Below the pieces are notes generated by a model that saw only the letters and a list, made by a program, of their open reading frames with translations, had not been told where the DNA came from and did not search any database. A stretch of DNA of 64,000 bases from Sipunculus nudus (Eukaryota; Annelida; Sipuncula; Golfingiida; Sipunculidae): NCBI GenBank assembly GCA_026874595.1, contig CM049310.1:48885558-48949557 (forward strand), read 5' to 3'. Below are positions 28,601 to 41,280 of this stretch, piece by piece. The translations under genes and the position numbers were made by a program. The number at the start of each line of letters is the position of its first letter. Position 1 is the stretch's first letter.

Positions 28601-31600
28601 AATTTCATATTATCAGGGAATATCAATGAGATGTATCAGTAATATATAAATTTAGTTAAAATACCTATGAATAAACAATTTATAGATAAAAGAAGAAACT
28701 AGCAATAAATTGGACAACATGTTTACTGGAGCAGTTCTTTACTGTGAAAGTTAAAATATAGTATTTATGTAAATTATATATCATATTCATATGATATGCA
28801 AAGAAAAGAATGAAGTACCTGTCTCAAAGGCGATTGCTGGTGCGAATATTACTATACCCATGTATACAACCTGGGGGGAAAATAGAGGAAATCCTATAAT
28901 TATTATATATGGGATAACAGCTATCAATATAATCTTATATGGCAGTTATTAGCTCAGCTGATTTTCAGTCATGCTGAGGTACAGTGATGGGCCTTTAGCC
29001 TATATTATGCGAGCTAAAAACATGTTTTTATCAATATCAAAGTAAAACTCTTCCGAGTGTTTGAAGTATTTTCCCTCGAATTTGATACACACGTTGTTTC
29101 AATAAAGCTTACCGATGAGTTTAAAAATCGACTTAATCCCAGTCTTCATGCAAAGTTTGTACGAAATCTTAATTTGGATTTCAGATGATAAACTCCTGTA
29201 ATGTATGTGATGGTGTATACAATGTCATGCTAGTTAAGTGGGCGTCATGAACAAGAGGTCACTTGTTTTTAAATGATTTATCTCAACACACACATTAAAC
29301 TTAGCCTACGTAGAAAGCCTCCCAGCGAGGCTTACAAGCACTCTTTATAAATTATTGGTGTGCGAGCGTAGACACACATTTTTAAATAAATCATATAATA
29401 AGCTTAAAAAACAAAGTGGGTCTTTACCTGGTTTTGTAAACCAGTTTTGAAATAAATAAACACAAAATGTGCAGGTGGCCTCAAGCCCCGCTTGGAGACA
29501 TTATTTTGCCTGAATTTTCCGTTTCAGTCACTAGATAGCGCTATTTTAGGGACCAGACAGTAAATCTTATGCTTGGATTTCCATTGTGAATGTGCCTTAA
29601 ACCCTATCAGCCAGTCAGAAGAGGGATTTTGAATACTGACTGGTCCCCGTGACCTTGACCCTGAGCAACATTTCATTTCTGTTTAGAAACTGCTCTCGTC
29701 GCTTCCTAACTTGGAACCTGGATAATATGTTTCATTTTTTTAGCAAAAAAAAAAACAAAAAAAAAAAAACAAGTAAGGTGTCATAGTTAAGGCTTTGCTA
29801 GCTAGATTATGTTTGCTTATGTGACCAAAGAAGGGACATTTAGGGCACCACTAGAAAAAATACAATGCTCTCTTTCACTGTATACACAGAGGGATACTGC
29901 ATCTTCATCAAACTGTGTATACCCCAGATATCAAGGTCTGAAGTTTAATATATTATTTTTATACTTAATATATAGATTTTATTGAGGAAAACGTTTACTC
30001 ACCGACGCGATAAACTGAATGATCGCCAGCAAGATCCTAAGAGGAGTAGATGAAAATCGAAGGTCAACATACTGTTCAGATAATAAACAGATGTGTGTTA
30101 ATATAAATGAACGGAAATTCCAAAATTTTACAAACATTTACTCAATATTCCTTGATCATTAGAAACGTATGAGTCATATTTAATTAGAAAATTTATCTTA
30201 TTTTATTTTATTATTTTTCTATCTTTCAGATGTAGGCCAGTGGACCACAAAAAAGTGTTGTTATAAGATTTGTATTTCGTAATTCAATTTCTTTATAACA
30301 ACGGAATTATCTATGTAATTGTTTATATCACGTGCATAAGGAGAATAATTTAACCAGAAAAAACATACATGCAATAGATAGTACATATATGTCAGACATG
30401 ATGAGATCAATCATAATAATGTGCTTGCATTAAGAATTTAAGTCATATTCTGAAAAGAAAGTGTTAAGCATAATAAAATTTCGTAACTGTCTAAATATGG
30501 TTAACTAAAAATACTTATCAAATGTTATACCAACAATATCAATTCGCACTTATAATATATATACGCACAAACTTTGAGTTCGCAAGCTTTCAAATTAATC
30601 CAGAACCGAAGTGATGTCTAATAGCTCCGGCGGAAATTTGCTTCGGTATAAAAACTATATGTGGTCTTATAAATGAACGTTCATGGAAAACTTGCTAAGT
30701 CAAGGACTGCATGCTTATTTTGAAGTAACACATCTTTAAAGGGACATAATCAGGAGTTAAAGTATGGTTATTCTTTCACACTATCAGTTCAGTTTTGCTT
30801 TATACATTTGTTTCCCAGCAAAACTATCCCAGGTCACGGTCTCATTTCCTCGCATAAGGCTGTTTAACACCATTTCATGGCTCTGCGTGTTGGTAAACAC
30901 AGTCTGTTTACCATAACAAGGCCGCGTGACCGGAGGTCAGATTAAGAGGGGCAACACGCTGTGTTTCAGCCAGCAGAAACATGTATAACATTTTTTGGAC
31001 CAAGTCAGACGGGAATCTCCTGATTGACACGTGTTTTGACTCGGCGATGTACACGGCCCCAAGCGCTGAGTTTATGTTGACACTTTTCATCGCGCCCGGT
31101 CCACTATTTTTAACATTTGTTTACAGGAGATCAAACGGTTTCAGGGCAATATTTTGGCAGGTACATATTTATTTTTAAGGTAAGAAGCTATTTTTCGTAT
31201 TAACTCAACATGCTTTATAGGTGATTGAGCCCCTTTAAATTTCGAGTTGTTGTAAGTTAATCATAAACATTATTCCTGACTAGTCACGAATTTTAATTGT
31301 TCATTTTCAACTTGATATCATTAGATCATGGCCGCCTTTAGCCAAGAGCTGAGCGCCAATACCAACCTGGAATATTGTTGTCAACTTTAAACGATAAAGG
31401 GTGGGTGCAAACACAAAAGCAGCGATAATGTAAGCTATGAAAGTGAAGACATCAGCAAAGTAGATCTGTGTTCCATAAAGGTAGACCTCGGCCGTGTTCC
31501 CCATGATGTAAACGGCAGAGACGAAGGACATGAAGATGGAGAGAGCCACCGGTATCATCCACAGCTTCCGTCCTCCAACAAAGTATTCTTCTGGTGTTTT

Positions 31601-31699
31601 CGGGCCACCTCCGAAGATTGCCGAAGCGACGCCGATGCCTACTGAGATTACAAGCACGGCGACAAAGACGAACCAGTCCACTCCCATCAGCTGCCTCAT
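20631..31699 (-). CDS. SLC5 sodium/solute symporter, SLC5A8/12-like, minus-strand paralogue (15 exons, 592 aa)
   Basis: Sodium-coupled plasma-membrane cotransporter of the SLC5 family; by resemblance to SMCT1/2 it probably carries monocarboxylates, but substrate is inferred. Exons (high..low): 31699-31367, 30071-30003, 28870-28819, 28438-28371, 27799-27719, 27503-27430, 27211-27074 (approx.), 25763-25628, 24801-24716, 23177-23068, 22651-22581, 22160-22074, 21824-21679, 21278-21163, 20842-20631. All junctions are GT-AG and the joined frame is open to a TGA at 20631-20633. Visible family marks: EYFVGGRKL after TM1 (about residues 38-46), MSFVSAVYIMGNTAEVYLYG, YVDLRF opening exon 2 (YLELRF in vertebrate SMCTs), GGMRAVVWTDVFQ in exon 5, LDPDPRVRMTLW in exon 7, and the Ser-rich TM8 segment AISTVSSTINGLSAITW where the family binds Na+. 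Exon 13 holds an N-glycosylation site (NYT). Length is near the usual ~600 aa. The ATG follows a possible 3' splice site (CCACAG, 5 nt upstream), so a noncoding 5' exon is likely. The tail ends FRL. I cannot separate SLC5A8, SLC5A12 and other invertebrate SMCT-like members by eye. Confidence 0.93.
23400..23680 (-). repeat. Possible tRNA-derived SINE in intron 9 of the minus SLC5 gene
   Basis: Minus strand has AGTTCGAATCTG near 23660-23672, close to a pol III B box (GGTTCGANNCC), followed by a GC-rich body unlike the surrounding intron. No convincing A box was found, so this is tentative. Confidence 0.25.
26637..26761. mobile_element. Short GGATCC-ended element carrying a poly-G run
   Basis: Left end CAGGAGCGGATCCAGG, right end (reverse complement) CAGGCACCGATCCAG, giving a short terminal inverted repeat. 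A run of 14 G lies inside (26727-26740). Related ends occur at 14763 (GGATCCGCGCCTG) and near 45004. Confidence 0.5.
28547..28597. repeat. (TA)n in intron 3 of the minus SLC5 gene
   Basis: About 50 nt of TA, between exons 28870-28819 and 28438-28371. A shorter tract at 23219-23252 lies in intron 9. Confidence 0.95.
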
Positions 31700-31804
31700 G
31701 GTGACTGTGGGATGTAATGTGACTATTTATATGATTAACACATTCCTGTATTTATACATCCGTCGTTTGAAACGGCCATTAGTTTGTATTTGTATCTGCC
31801 TGAA

Positions 31805-32010
31805 GCTAATTATTCAAAAGTGATCGAACCTAAGGGACATACTGCGCAGACTCGGACTCACAAGAGCACTACCCTGCTGTTAAGATTTGTGGGCGTCGAA
31901 CTCTGCCACCCACAATGTGTTTTCTTGAAATGTAATAAATTTATTTTAATTTATAGTTTGACAGTTGATACAAGGTATTCCGGCTGTCCCACACTGCCTA
32001 GCAGGATGGG
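31805..32010 (-). repeat. Dispersed repeat family B, minus orientation, next to the minus SLC5 start
   Basis: Reverse complement shares with 35395-35745: TAGGCA-TGTGG-GCCGG, CTGTCAAAC-TA, TTACATTTCAAG-AAACAC, a GGTGGCAGA motif and a 24 nt identical block at 31843-31866 versus 35714-35737 (core TGTGAGTCCGAGTCTGCGCA). Confidence 0.7.
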
Positions 32011-33519
32011 GTTTTTTTTGTAGAAACGATATCTGTTGGAAGTTTGCCTGGGGCCAGTCGGGGACTGTAAGCATCGACTGCGTTTTATAGCAGCAGTCAG
32101 AATGAAGATACACATTCTCGAGAAAATTAAATTTAAGCAAGAATCACATACATATATTTTTTGTACATACATGTATATGGATAAAATTCATTTCTCGGTT
32201 GCTGCGTCATTTGTATTTTCTTGCTGTACGCTTGTTTTCAATATAATTATTATATTAAAATGTGATCTGAATTATTCACGGCATGTGAGAGGATATATAA
32301 GAGTCATGTTTTATTTATTTAGATATCACGCTTGTAATATGAGCAAATTGCTTCCTTAATACCCCTTGGATGATTTAACCAGTGATGTTTCCAGATGGGT
32401 CCCTTCAATTCGTTATAAAAGATGTTCAGTATAACGAATGGTATCCCATTAACAAAATGTAAATGTGTTTCAAAATCTACTGATTGATGACAATAGACAT
32501 TTGAGCAGTATCTCCACCATACTGTGTGCCTCAGAATACTATGCAAAATGGAGGTTTACATTATAAACGTTGACATAGCAATTTATTCATCATTTTAACA
32601 TTAAATTCATGTTGAACAAATAGCAATAACGCTTTAAATGGCATAATTGTAAAACACCTTTGTAAATAATTACCTTATCGAACAGCGTTTATCGTCGGCC
32701 TTTCAGTGATTGCGTTCAAGAAAAGTTCTGGTATATCTAAATCAAGTTGTCTGGCACATTGGTAAGATGCGAACACCTGAACAAAAACTGACCCCTTAAA
32801 CTTTGGTATCATGGACGTCCTTGGTTATTTGTTTGCCCTTTCTTTTGTTTGTACGAAAATAGAAGGACCTCTTTGAGACTGCCGACGTCCCTGACCTGCA
32901 TAAAGCAGTGTCCTTGTCCTTTGTACTAGACAGTGAGCGTTTCCGGAGTATTTGGTTACGGCCGGTAGTGTACAAATAAATAAATACATGATCTCTTTTT
33001 TGGCCTGAAACCAGTTTAATACCATCCTATACATGTATCTACATCTAAAACAGATGCATCCATAAATGATGTTTTACAAAGTTCAAATGATTTAATTTAG
33101 CAGTTACATGTAGGGGAACATCTGTACTACGGTACGCGTTTATAAAAGTTGTCCGTTTATTTTATAAACAGAAATGGTGCTCGTTTAATAAACCTTTCAG
33201 GTATAATGTATATATCTTCTTCAGATTGGAACGTCCGTTCACTAATTATTCATTATGGGTACCATTCTGAAGGCACTTCTTCAAAGTAGTAGTTTTTGCA
33301 ATTAACTTACGCTGGACTTTCTTTCATGGATGGGGGAGAAAAGATGGCAGTGCTCCATGACTGCAAGGTAAAGTAATATTCCAAGACGGTGTGAACCAAT
33401 GCTTAGATAATACTATAATTTTGGGATCAACTTCCCAATGATTATTCATGGTATTCTGAAATTGATACTACCTAGACTTCTTGAATATATCATACGACAG
33501 TCACGGTTCTCCGACTACC

Positions 33520-33585
33520 CCCCTCCCCCCCCCCCCCCCCCCGACACCCAAACTCACCTCCTCCCCCCCCCCCCCCCCCCCCCAC
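33520..33585. repeat. Twin poly-C tracts
   Basis: C runs at 33525-33542 and 33563-33583 separated by a short segment. Others occur at 17686-17702 (G)/17714-17724 (C), 19955-19982, 24956-24977, 41283-41299, 42466-42481 and 44916-44932. Confidence 0.9.
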
Positions 33586-34468
33586 CCGATTCTCCACTGT
33601 TGCGTGATCCTACTGATATAACATTTTATCCAATTCTGGAAGAACTATAGTTCTTAAAGCATAAATTAAACTTGGTCTTACCTTCTCGACTGTTCACTGG
33701 TGAGCTGAAAATTCTCACATTCTTTAATTTCCGTGTTATTCCAAAACTGTTAAAGACATCACTTCAAATTGCCCCATCACTCCGACATTGGAAATGATGC
33801 ATTTATGTCTGTGAAAGATTCAACTTATTAGATCAAATGATTTACGTGGAAACTGAGCCTAAGTGAAAAGTGCCGAGTCACCTATTTCATATGGTTTCGC
33901 ATGAGTGAATTCCAAAAATTGCCATAGCAATCTTGGGAAACAGATCTGGTGATAGTATTTTTATCCATTTGTCTGTACCCATATTGATAGAAATAGAACC
34001 GACATTTTGTACCCCTGTGACCTTGAAAAATAGGTCAAGGTCAATGGGTCAAAATAATAACTATATTACTGTTACATTTATACAGGTAATATTTAGTACA
34101 AACAGACAACACTGTTGCCAATAAAAGAATGGCCATACTGTAAGCTTAAAACGGACACTGCGTTTGGCTTTTGTTCGCAAGGGTTTAAATTTTATGAAAT
34201 ATATGCGAAAAAAAAGAGTTACCCCGGAAAGAATAAGTTGTCCCATCAACATTGATGAACAGTCACTCATACTCTAGTCTCACTAACATATCATGTACAT
34301 AATGTATGTCTATAGCTTCGAATGCAAAAAAAAAAAGAATTTCCTCTCATTCTTTATTCCCTTAGTTCATCACTGGAAAATTTTAAGATTTTGTAAACAT
34401 ACTTATTGTTCATATAATGATAGATAAATTTGTGAATATTGAAACCTCGTAAAACACTATACAACTGA

Positions 34469-34480
34469 ATATATATATAT

Positions 34481-34539
<59 letters not shown>

Positions 34540-34540
34540 A
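34469..34540. repeat. (TA)n in the spacer
   Basis: TA tract with one TAAATA interruption; similar tracts at 36673-36716, 37120-37194, 37975-38038 and 39589-39637. Confidence 0.95.
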
Positions 34541-35394
34541 GCAATTAACGCAGTAAATATGTCAAAAACCACAGAATATTTATAATTACTTTTGGCCAGG
34601 TTCAACTTGAAGGCCTGCGAAACCCACATTTCATTTGTAAGGGGCCCTGACTGCGTCACTCATTCAGTAAAAAGTTTGACTCCGGAAAGATTTCTAAAAC
34701 AGAGGCTATGATTGCATCATCCTGGTCATGCATAGAAGTTCAAATGAATATCTACTAGGAAACAACAGTTGGATATGACCACTTTGTTATCAATCTAATC
34801 AAGCAGGGCCTCCCCATATGTTACCAAACCTTAGTAGCCGGAAGCCAGAATGCTCTATGACATCATTGCAGGTAGCAGGGCACTCATCAGGAAACCCAAA
34901 GCGTCCTCATTATGACATTACCTTGGTCTATGAAACCATGTGCCACACAAGCATGGTTACAACCGTTACATGCCTTAAGAAAGCTATTCATGACAGGCTC
35001 TCAGACACTCTGTGGTCCCAATCAGCATTTAACTATGCATTACTAATATTTGAAATATTTCAGGAGCCCAGCAAAGAATTGTGACTGCATCATCCCAGCT
35101 ACTTGGTAGTTTATATAATAAACTAAAACAAAAATAGGTTTTAGGCATTTGGGTGCCTAAAACCTGTTATAACCTATGGTTAAAACCTGCTAGCCAAAAA
35201 CTTTCAAACCCTGATATCAATCAAACCGCATCTTATCCTGATAAATGATCCGTTTCTTTTTTTTTCTATGTAACGTCACCTTACCAATATGTATACCAGA
35301 ATTTTATCAGATTCTGTATACTTTATTCAATAATCTGTACCGCGGATTTATCTTCGTTGACACCCTCCCGCCAGAGGGCGTTTCTGCTCAAAAC

Positions 35395-35745
35395 AAACCT
35401 CTTCTAATTAGGCATTGTGGGGCGGCCGGGACTACTTGTCTGATCTGTCAAACCTAAATATCAAAATTTGTTACATTTCAAGGAAACACCTGTTTACATT
35501 TCACATGCGTATGCTTACAAAATTTTACTTTTTCCGTCAAACCATTACAACAAAAACACATTTTTATGCAATATGCTACGAAACAATTCTTGTCCAACAC
35601 ATTTGAATGGATTATTAACCCCTTCCTTGCATTTATAACTACGCCGCTGGTGTAATAAGACACCACGGTGCATTGTAGGTGGCAGACTTTTTATGCCAAC
35701 AAAAAAAGTCATACTCTTGTGAGTCCGAGTCTGCGCACTGTGTTT
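35395..35745 (+). repeat. Dispersed repeat family B, plus orientation
   Basis: Partner of 31805-32010 as described there; it abuts the family A copy starting near 35770. Confidence 0.65.
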
Positions 35746-35769
35746 CATAGACAGGCTAACCGTTAGCAT

Positions 35770-36215
35770 TTTAGTGTCCTTTCTAACAACACATAACATT
35801 TTTTCGTGTGGGGTTCGAACCAGAACGCATGTTTGTTGAATTTCTGACTGCATGAATACAGGCATGGCTCGCACGGGTTTCTCGATTGAACGCGATACAT
35901 GATATGACTTGTTACCATAGAGACGGGGTTTTCAGTTTTGGGCTGTGAGTTCACATGTATTCTCTTGTGTTAATTTATCATTCGTCGCATAATATAACGA
36001 TTATGGGCTGTTTACCACTATACGATTGCACCATGATTGAAGACCACTGCTATGCATTCCTCGATAGTGCTTGTATCACGACTCAAGTAGGCTTACTAGT
36101 CCAGTTATCATTGCCTAAAGAATCGGGCTGTCACGACTAGTTTTCTCAACCCCCACGGTCTACCGAACGCCACCATCCGAGCCATGGAGACCGCCCGGCA
36201 TTAGTTATTGAACCC
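35770..36215 (+). repeat. Dispersed repeat family A, plus orientation
   Basis: Shares GCATGGCTCGCAC, TTACCATAGAGAC, GTGAGTTCACAT-TATTCTCTTGTGTTAA, ATGCATTCCTCGATAG-GCTTG and ATCACGACTCAAGTAGGCTTAC (each split below 20 nt in the source) with 63640-64000. The tail (CCACCATCC..GCCAT) also matches a fragment at 6640-6710. Confidence 0.7.
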
Positions 36216-36669
36216 GAATCGAAGTCATCTTCTAGAACCCGAATCCAAGTCTCAGTCCTAGTCCAATGAAATCTGTTTATTAAAAGAATTTTAATGGAAA
36301 TTACCATTGGTAAATAGAGTTTGGTACATATAGTCTTTTGTAATATTCTCTTAATAGTTTGCAATGACTATTAAAGTTTTTTAATGCCTTTAAAGCCTGT
36401 GGTAGAGCTTTCCCTTCTCCTGGAGTCAAGATGGAGTCGGTCTGATGTCACCATGTCCAAGTCCCTAAAAATATAATGGCTGTAAGATAATGGTTTTATT
36501 TAAGGCCATTTTCAATAACACAAAACCCTTAGAACTAAACTAGAATTTAAAAAAAAAAACATGCTCGTGTGAATTATGCCGTTAACCAGTTACCTATACC
36601 AGCGATCAATCAGTCTTAAGATTTGGTTATATCCATTGACAATATAGTCATACAATATATTTTCAATTG

Positions 36670-36721
<52 letters not shown>

Positions 36722-37113
36722 TCTCTTAATTGTTTGCACATGTATACAAAAACTCCTGGTCTCAAGATGGGCCCGGTCGGATTTCTCGAATCCTAAATTC
36801 CGATTCCGAAAACAAGTCCGAGTCAAGGACCCTCGAGTCTACGTAAGAGTCCTAGTCCATAGAAAAGTCAACTCCTGTCATGTAAACAGTATTATAAATT
36901 TAGTACTTATTGATAATAAATTACAACTGGTAAATTTTCAACAGATAAATCTCACTGCATATAATCCCATCATGTTCTGAAGAAAAACAAGATTTAGAGC
37001 CATTAAGAGAGAGAAGAGAGATTTCTGTTTACCTTAGAACTCCATATTTAGCATTCGATCCTAGAGATGAACAAGAGGCATACAGGAATGTGGGTCACAA
37101 CTGGTCCGTTTTA

Positions 37114-37196
<83 letters not shown>

Positions 37197-37313
37197 ACAA
37201 CTTAATATGACCATTGGTGTATACTTGATATAAGTTTTAAAACGTCTTAATAAACATCTGAATGTGGAAAATTTTTACTATTTGACTGAAACTGAGCATA
37301 TTTTGCCCATAAA

Positions 37314-37690
37314 TCCATGGGCCTGAGCAGATATTGGTACCACCCAGGGTTGCAATACTTAAGTAGGTTTTTTTCAAAGGTCTGTGTCTATAGATGATAT
37401 ATTGGTATAATAACTGATCCAGAGTGGTAGCTAAGTCATAGTTATCCGCTACTGAATGTAGTGATCCTTCAGAAAATTAAAATTTTAAGCTGCATGGACT
37501 TTTCCACAGTATTGAGTTAATAAATTCGTGAATAGAAAAGATATTATTACAAATTTGGTCCCCATTGATAGCAAAGATCAGGGCGTTTTAATGGTATTCA
37601 AATGTGGCAGTTTTATGCATTTATAATCAGTGGCAGATACTAATATTTACCCATACCCCTTAAAGCTGTCGAAAGTTCTATATTTTTATT
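37314..37690 (+). repeat. Left arm of a ~380 bp inverted repeat in the transporter spacer
   Basis: Shares with the reverse complement of 42905-43280 an ordered set of matches: TCCATGGGCC, ATTGGTACCACCC, CTTAAGTAGGTTTTT, AACTGATCCAGAGTGGTAGC, TTATCCGCTA-TGAATGTAGTGA, GACTTTTCCACAGTAT, TATTATTACAAATTTGGTC, CAAATGTGGCAGTTTTAT and CAGTGGCAGATACTAATATT. Estimated identity about 80%. Confidence 0.8.
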
Positions 37691-37971
37691 TTTGTCAGCT
37701 CGTATGCTAATATGGAATTAATGCATGTTTCTTTATGTTTTTTAACGCTATCATGATTTGCTTGGGGCAGTACTGTATTTTCTGTGTGTGTTTTTTCTTA
37801 CCTGTTGCATGAAATATCATGCTCAATGAAGGACTAATATTGGCCATGTCATTCCATAACATATACCATCTGTCAAAGATATTTTCGCAAGGTGACTAGT
37901 ATAATCGGGATACCGACGTTCAATATATGGTTTTCAACTTTCAAATAAGTACTTTTTTACATATATTTATG

Positions 37972-38021
<50 letters not shown>

Positions 38022-38227
38022 ATATATATATATATATAAACATTTTATAAATTCTCCCACCTTAATAGGCGGTGACTCTTATTAAAGAATTCACTTAACA
38101 CCATCCTTCTTGTTTCTAATCTTCACTTCCAAAGGAAATTTCAAACAATTCATACAATTTTGGCACTTGCATACATTGTACTGGTATACTCTGGCGTACA
38201 AATAAAATCGTCAGCAAGTCCGCAAAT

Positions 38228-38950
38228 TTTTAGAACTACACCAGCGATTAAACAACTGCTCTTTTGTCCTAGCAAACATAGGTCTGTTCTTTGCGCTTTT
38301 CTCAATTTCTGAATTTCTGGCGGTAAGCCTCCGGAACTAACTCTTTACCTTTCAGGGTTAACCGTTTAACCTGGTCATAGTCAGCAGCGGCTTTTACTGA
38401 AAGCTCTGTATAATTTTCTCTGGCCTTACTTGTCAATACACTTTGTAAAAGCATAGTCCAATTTTCTTTAGGCCATTTTAAATTTTCAGCTACCTTCTCA
38501 TAATGTAAGAATTATTTATCAACCTCTTTTTCTTGAAAAGGTGGGACAAGTGTTTAGTAACATCAGAACTGTGAGTTGGGGCAGCACGTAGACTATGCTC
38601 TAGTTTAAGTATTTAAAACTCTATAGTCTTTCTCTTTCTAACCGTTCTTCTCTCTCTTTTAATGCTAGCTCATGTTGAATTTCTAATTTTTTTAAAATTC
38701 CAACTGCATAGCAAGGCTGTCATTTTTTATGTTTCCCATTCACTCTCCCTAATTAAACCTTTGCTAACTAGATCTTGCATGATTTTAGCAATGATATCAG
38801 GCTTTCTCAAAGCTTTTTTTCACACCTAGCCCTTAGAGTTGTCCCAAACGCAACAACTGATCTTTTGTCAACTGTTCAAGTTGATCAGGGTCGGGATCTT
38901 CAAAAAATGGCTCAGGTTTGAAATCTGCTATGTTAAGATGTTAACACAAT
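38228..38950 (-). pseudogene. Decayed Ty3/Gypsy gag
   Basis: Downstream of the PBS on the minus strand, pieces of an LTR-retroelement Gag can be read: LEQLTKDQLLRLGQL near 38890-38840, a charged Glu/Arg-rich coiled region near 38660, WPKENWTMLLQSVLTSKA near 38480-38430, ADYDQVKRL, and ELVPEAYRQKFRN near 38340-38300, then RTKEQLFNRWCSS near 38240. These are the hallmarks of SCAN-like capsid domains in invertebrate and fish Ty3/Gypsy elements. Stops and frameshifts (for example right after KFRN) show it is inactive. No protease, polymerase or integrase is visible downstream towards 38000; a (TA)n tract follows. Confidence 0.7.
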
Positions 38951-39036
38951 AACAAAAAACCACAGAGATAAATATTGTAAACAATGTAATGTAAACAATT
39001 TATCAAGGCCTAATAAATTTCCAAAACTATTAAGCT

Positions 39037-39053
39037 TCCCGGACGAGCCCCCA
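39037..39053 (-). mobile_element. Primer binding site, tRNA-Pro type, of an LTR retroelement
   Basis: Minus strand reads TGGGGGCTCGTCCGGGA, matching the known proline-tRNA primer binding site used by many retroelements. It lies 5 nt downstream of an LTR end (GGTTCCGTAACA ending at 39059), exactly where a PBS belongs. Confidence 0.8.
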
Positions 39054-39058
39054 ATTTA

Positions 39059-39340
39059 TGTTACGGAACCTAATATCAACAGGCCTAATGCGAGTTTGTG
39101 CAATGGGATATTCACCAGGCATAATGCTTACATGATAACATGCTTGATCATTATTACAAAAATACTTGATTACTTTTCAAATACATGTATGTATGACACG
39201 TAAATGTACAAAGCAAGTACTAAAACATTTTGAACCCGAGTACAATATTATATGCTTGTAATAAAACACAAAATATATTCAAAGATACTTGTTGTGCATG
39301 TTTCAGTGGTATGGCATGCAAGAAATGAATGGAGTAGAGG
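39059..39340 (-). mobile_element. Probable LTR (3' part) belonging to the decayed gag
   Basis: The minus strand ends here with ATTAGGTTCCGTAACA, identical over about 17 nt to the end of the 41.6 kb LTR, but differs further in. The outer boundary cannot be placed; the right limit given is a guess. Confidence 0.35.
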
Positions 39341-39582
39341 TATGTATTATGACATAAACCTCAAATATGCTAAACAACTGTGAAGTAAACTCCAGATCCT
39401 GCTAAAATAAAATCTTTTTTTCTCCATTTTCCTAAATTCCGCATACTGTGAGATGTCCCCGAAATCTCCTGTCAAACCAAAAATTGGGTCATTGGGGTTA
39501 CGTTCCTTCGAAAAAAAAGGGGAAAACCTCAACCTAACCGGACTACCTTACATTAACTTATCTTAATATTTACCATAACTAT

Positions 39583-39638
<56 letters not shown>

Positions 39639-40799
39639 TTTATAAATGCCAAAAATTAAGATATATTGTGTAATTTATTTAAGTTAAGGGCCTTTAAAAT
39701 GGCAAACTTTGTAAAATATCAGGAAAGATATTTAGTCAGTTAACATGATAATTCTTTAAGCTAGAGACTCTTTTTAATCAAGGTTCAAGGTATATAACTT
39801 TGTTTAATCATGGTTCAGTTGGATACCCAAAAGTAGCTCTGAATTTTGTAAATGTTTTAAGTTATTAGTATAAAAATAAAATTAGTACATAAAATTTTGC
39901 GACCTTTGACCTTGGCATGTGTTTCCACCCTCTAAGTAGTGTTGATTTAATTTTCACTGCATGTAAACGTGAGTATTTAATCTGTTTATATCTGAAATTT
40001 GAAAGTAAAAACAACAAAATTTGGCTGGTTATTGAATTTGTTAAGGCTCTATTATATTCACTTGCAATGTTCAAGTAATGGGTCAGTGAGGGAGATCCCC
40101 TGCTGTGACAGGTGCAAAGTAAATTTCGTATCAACTCTTACCCCCACTTTTCCCCCCACCCTGCCAATCCAAGTGTTATGTAGTAACTGTATTGTTTGCC
40201 CTGTATTTCCTTAATTGTAATGCTTGTTCCACTCCAATATACAAAACATTTTTTTGAACTAGAAAATGTCCAGAGGACTGGATATCCCGCCAAACGGTAT
40301 AGTGAGAAAATACACAAAGACACAAAATTGACCGAAAACACAAAAGGTCCAGTTCGTGCAAGCTGAATCAGAGAACCTAATCTGCTGCCAATACGGAAAG
40401 TGGCTTGTGTGAGAAATGTGTCCTTTGCCTTGTAATAGAATCTTAAATATAACAAAGATGTAGAAAAGAAATCACAAAACTAAGGATGCACCTAAAAAAA
40501 TCAAGTAATAAAAATATACATGCCTTGTTAATTAGAAGTGGATTTTAGTAACACTTTGTAAGATACTGCATTGTACATAAATATTTGACATTAAGTTTAA
40601 TAATTCATAAACAAATCCGATAATTCATCAACTTGTGACCTAAACCTGTTCATGTGAGGAGACCTTTAAGAAGAGCCCGCCATCTTAAGGAGACTTGCAT
40701 TTTAGTGATGGTTCTCTTAATCTGGCATTGCATATAAAAAGTTTAGGATATCAAAATTCATTTAAAAATGCCAAAGAATTAAGAATTCATAAAAAAATC

Positions 40800-41280
40800 C
40801 AACAAGGAACCAAGTGTGAGAAAAACCTAATCAGCTCTGGAGACCCATAAGGTGCACCATTTCTATAATTAACAGTCGATCACAGTAAAACTTTTTGAGA
40901 AATATAGTCACATATGAAAAGTAAAAAAAAATTGAACAAACAAATTAATCAAAAATAAAAAATCATTCCAGTGTAACCAAAACCTAATAAACTCTGGAAA
41001 CCCATAAAATTTACCTGCTACCATAATATGAACTAGATCCCATAAAATACTTTTTGAGAAATTGTGTCGCATATGAAATGTCAAAATTTTGTTTAAACAA
41101 ATTCATAAAAAATCCAAAAATCATGCAAGTCTGACCAAAACCTGATCAGCTCTGAAGACCCATAAGATGCACCTGCTTTTACAATTAGAAGTAGATCTGA
41201 GTAAAACATTTTGAGATAACGCGTCATATTACAATTGTTTACGGATGGTTGGACAAAGAGAGGGACGGGGCTGATCACTA
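40800..41280 (+). repeat. Tandem array, about three units of ~155-160 bp
   Basis: Units open with AAAACCTAATCAGCTCTGG near 40824, AAAACCTAATAAACTCTGG near 40978 and AAAACCTGATCAGCTCTGAA near 41137, each followed by GACCCATAA and, further on, a TTTTGAGAAAT-type motif and ATCC-AAAATCAT. The last unit runs into GGACGGGGCTGATCACTATAC and a poly-C run (41283-41299). Confidence 0.75.

Larger units (their letters stand above)
32011..35394. other. Transporter spacer, left part
   Basis: No gene recognised. Holds poly-C tracts and a (TA)n run; probably contains promoter and noncoding first exon of the minus transporter. Confidence 0.35.

Noticed and set aside
35805-35830. Second tRNA-like B box (GGGTTCGAACC)
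   Set aside because: No tRNA fold and the context is dispersed repeat DNA.
40800-41280. Regularly spaced repeats that might suggest a CRISPR-like array
   Set aside because: Units are long, degenerate and without unique spacers, in a clearly eukaryotic genome.
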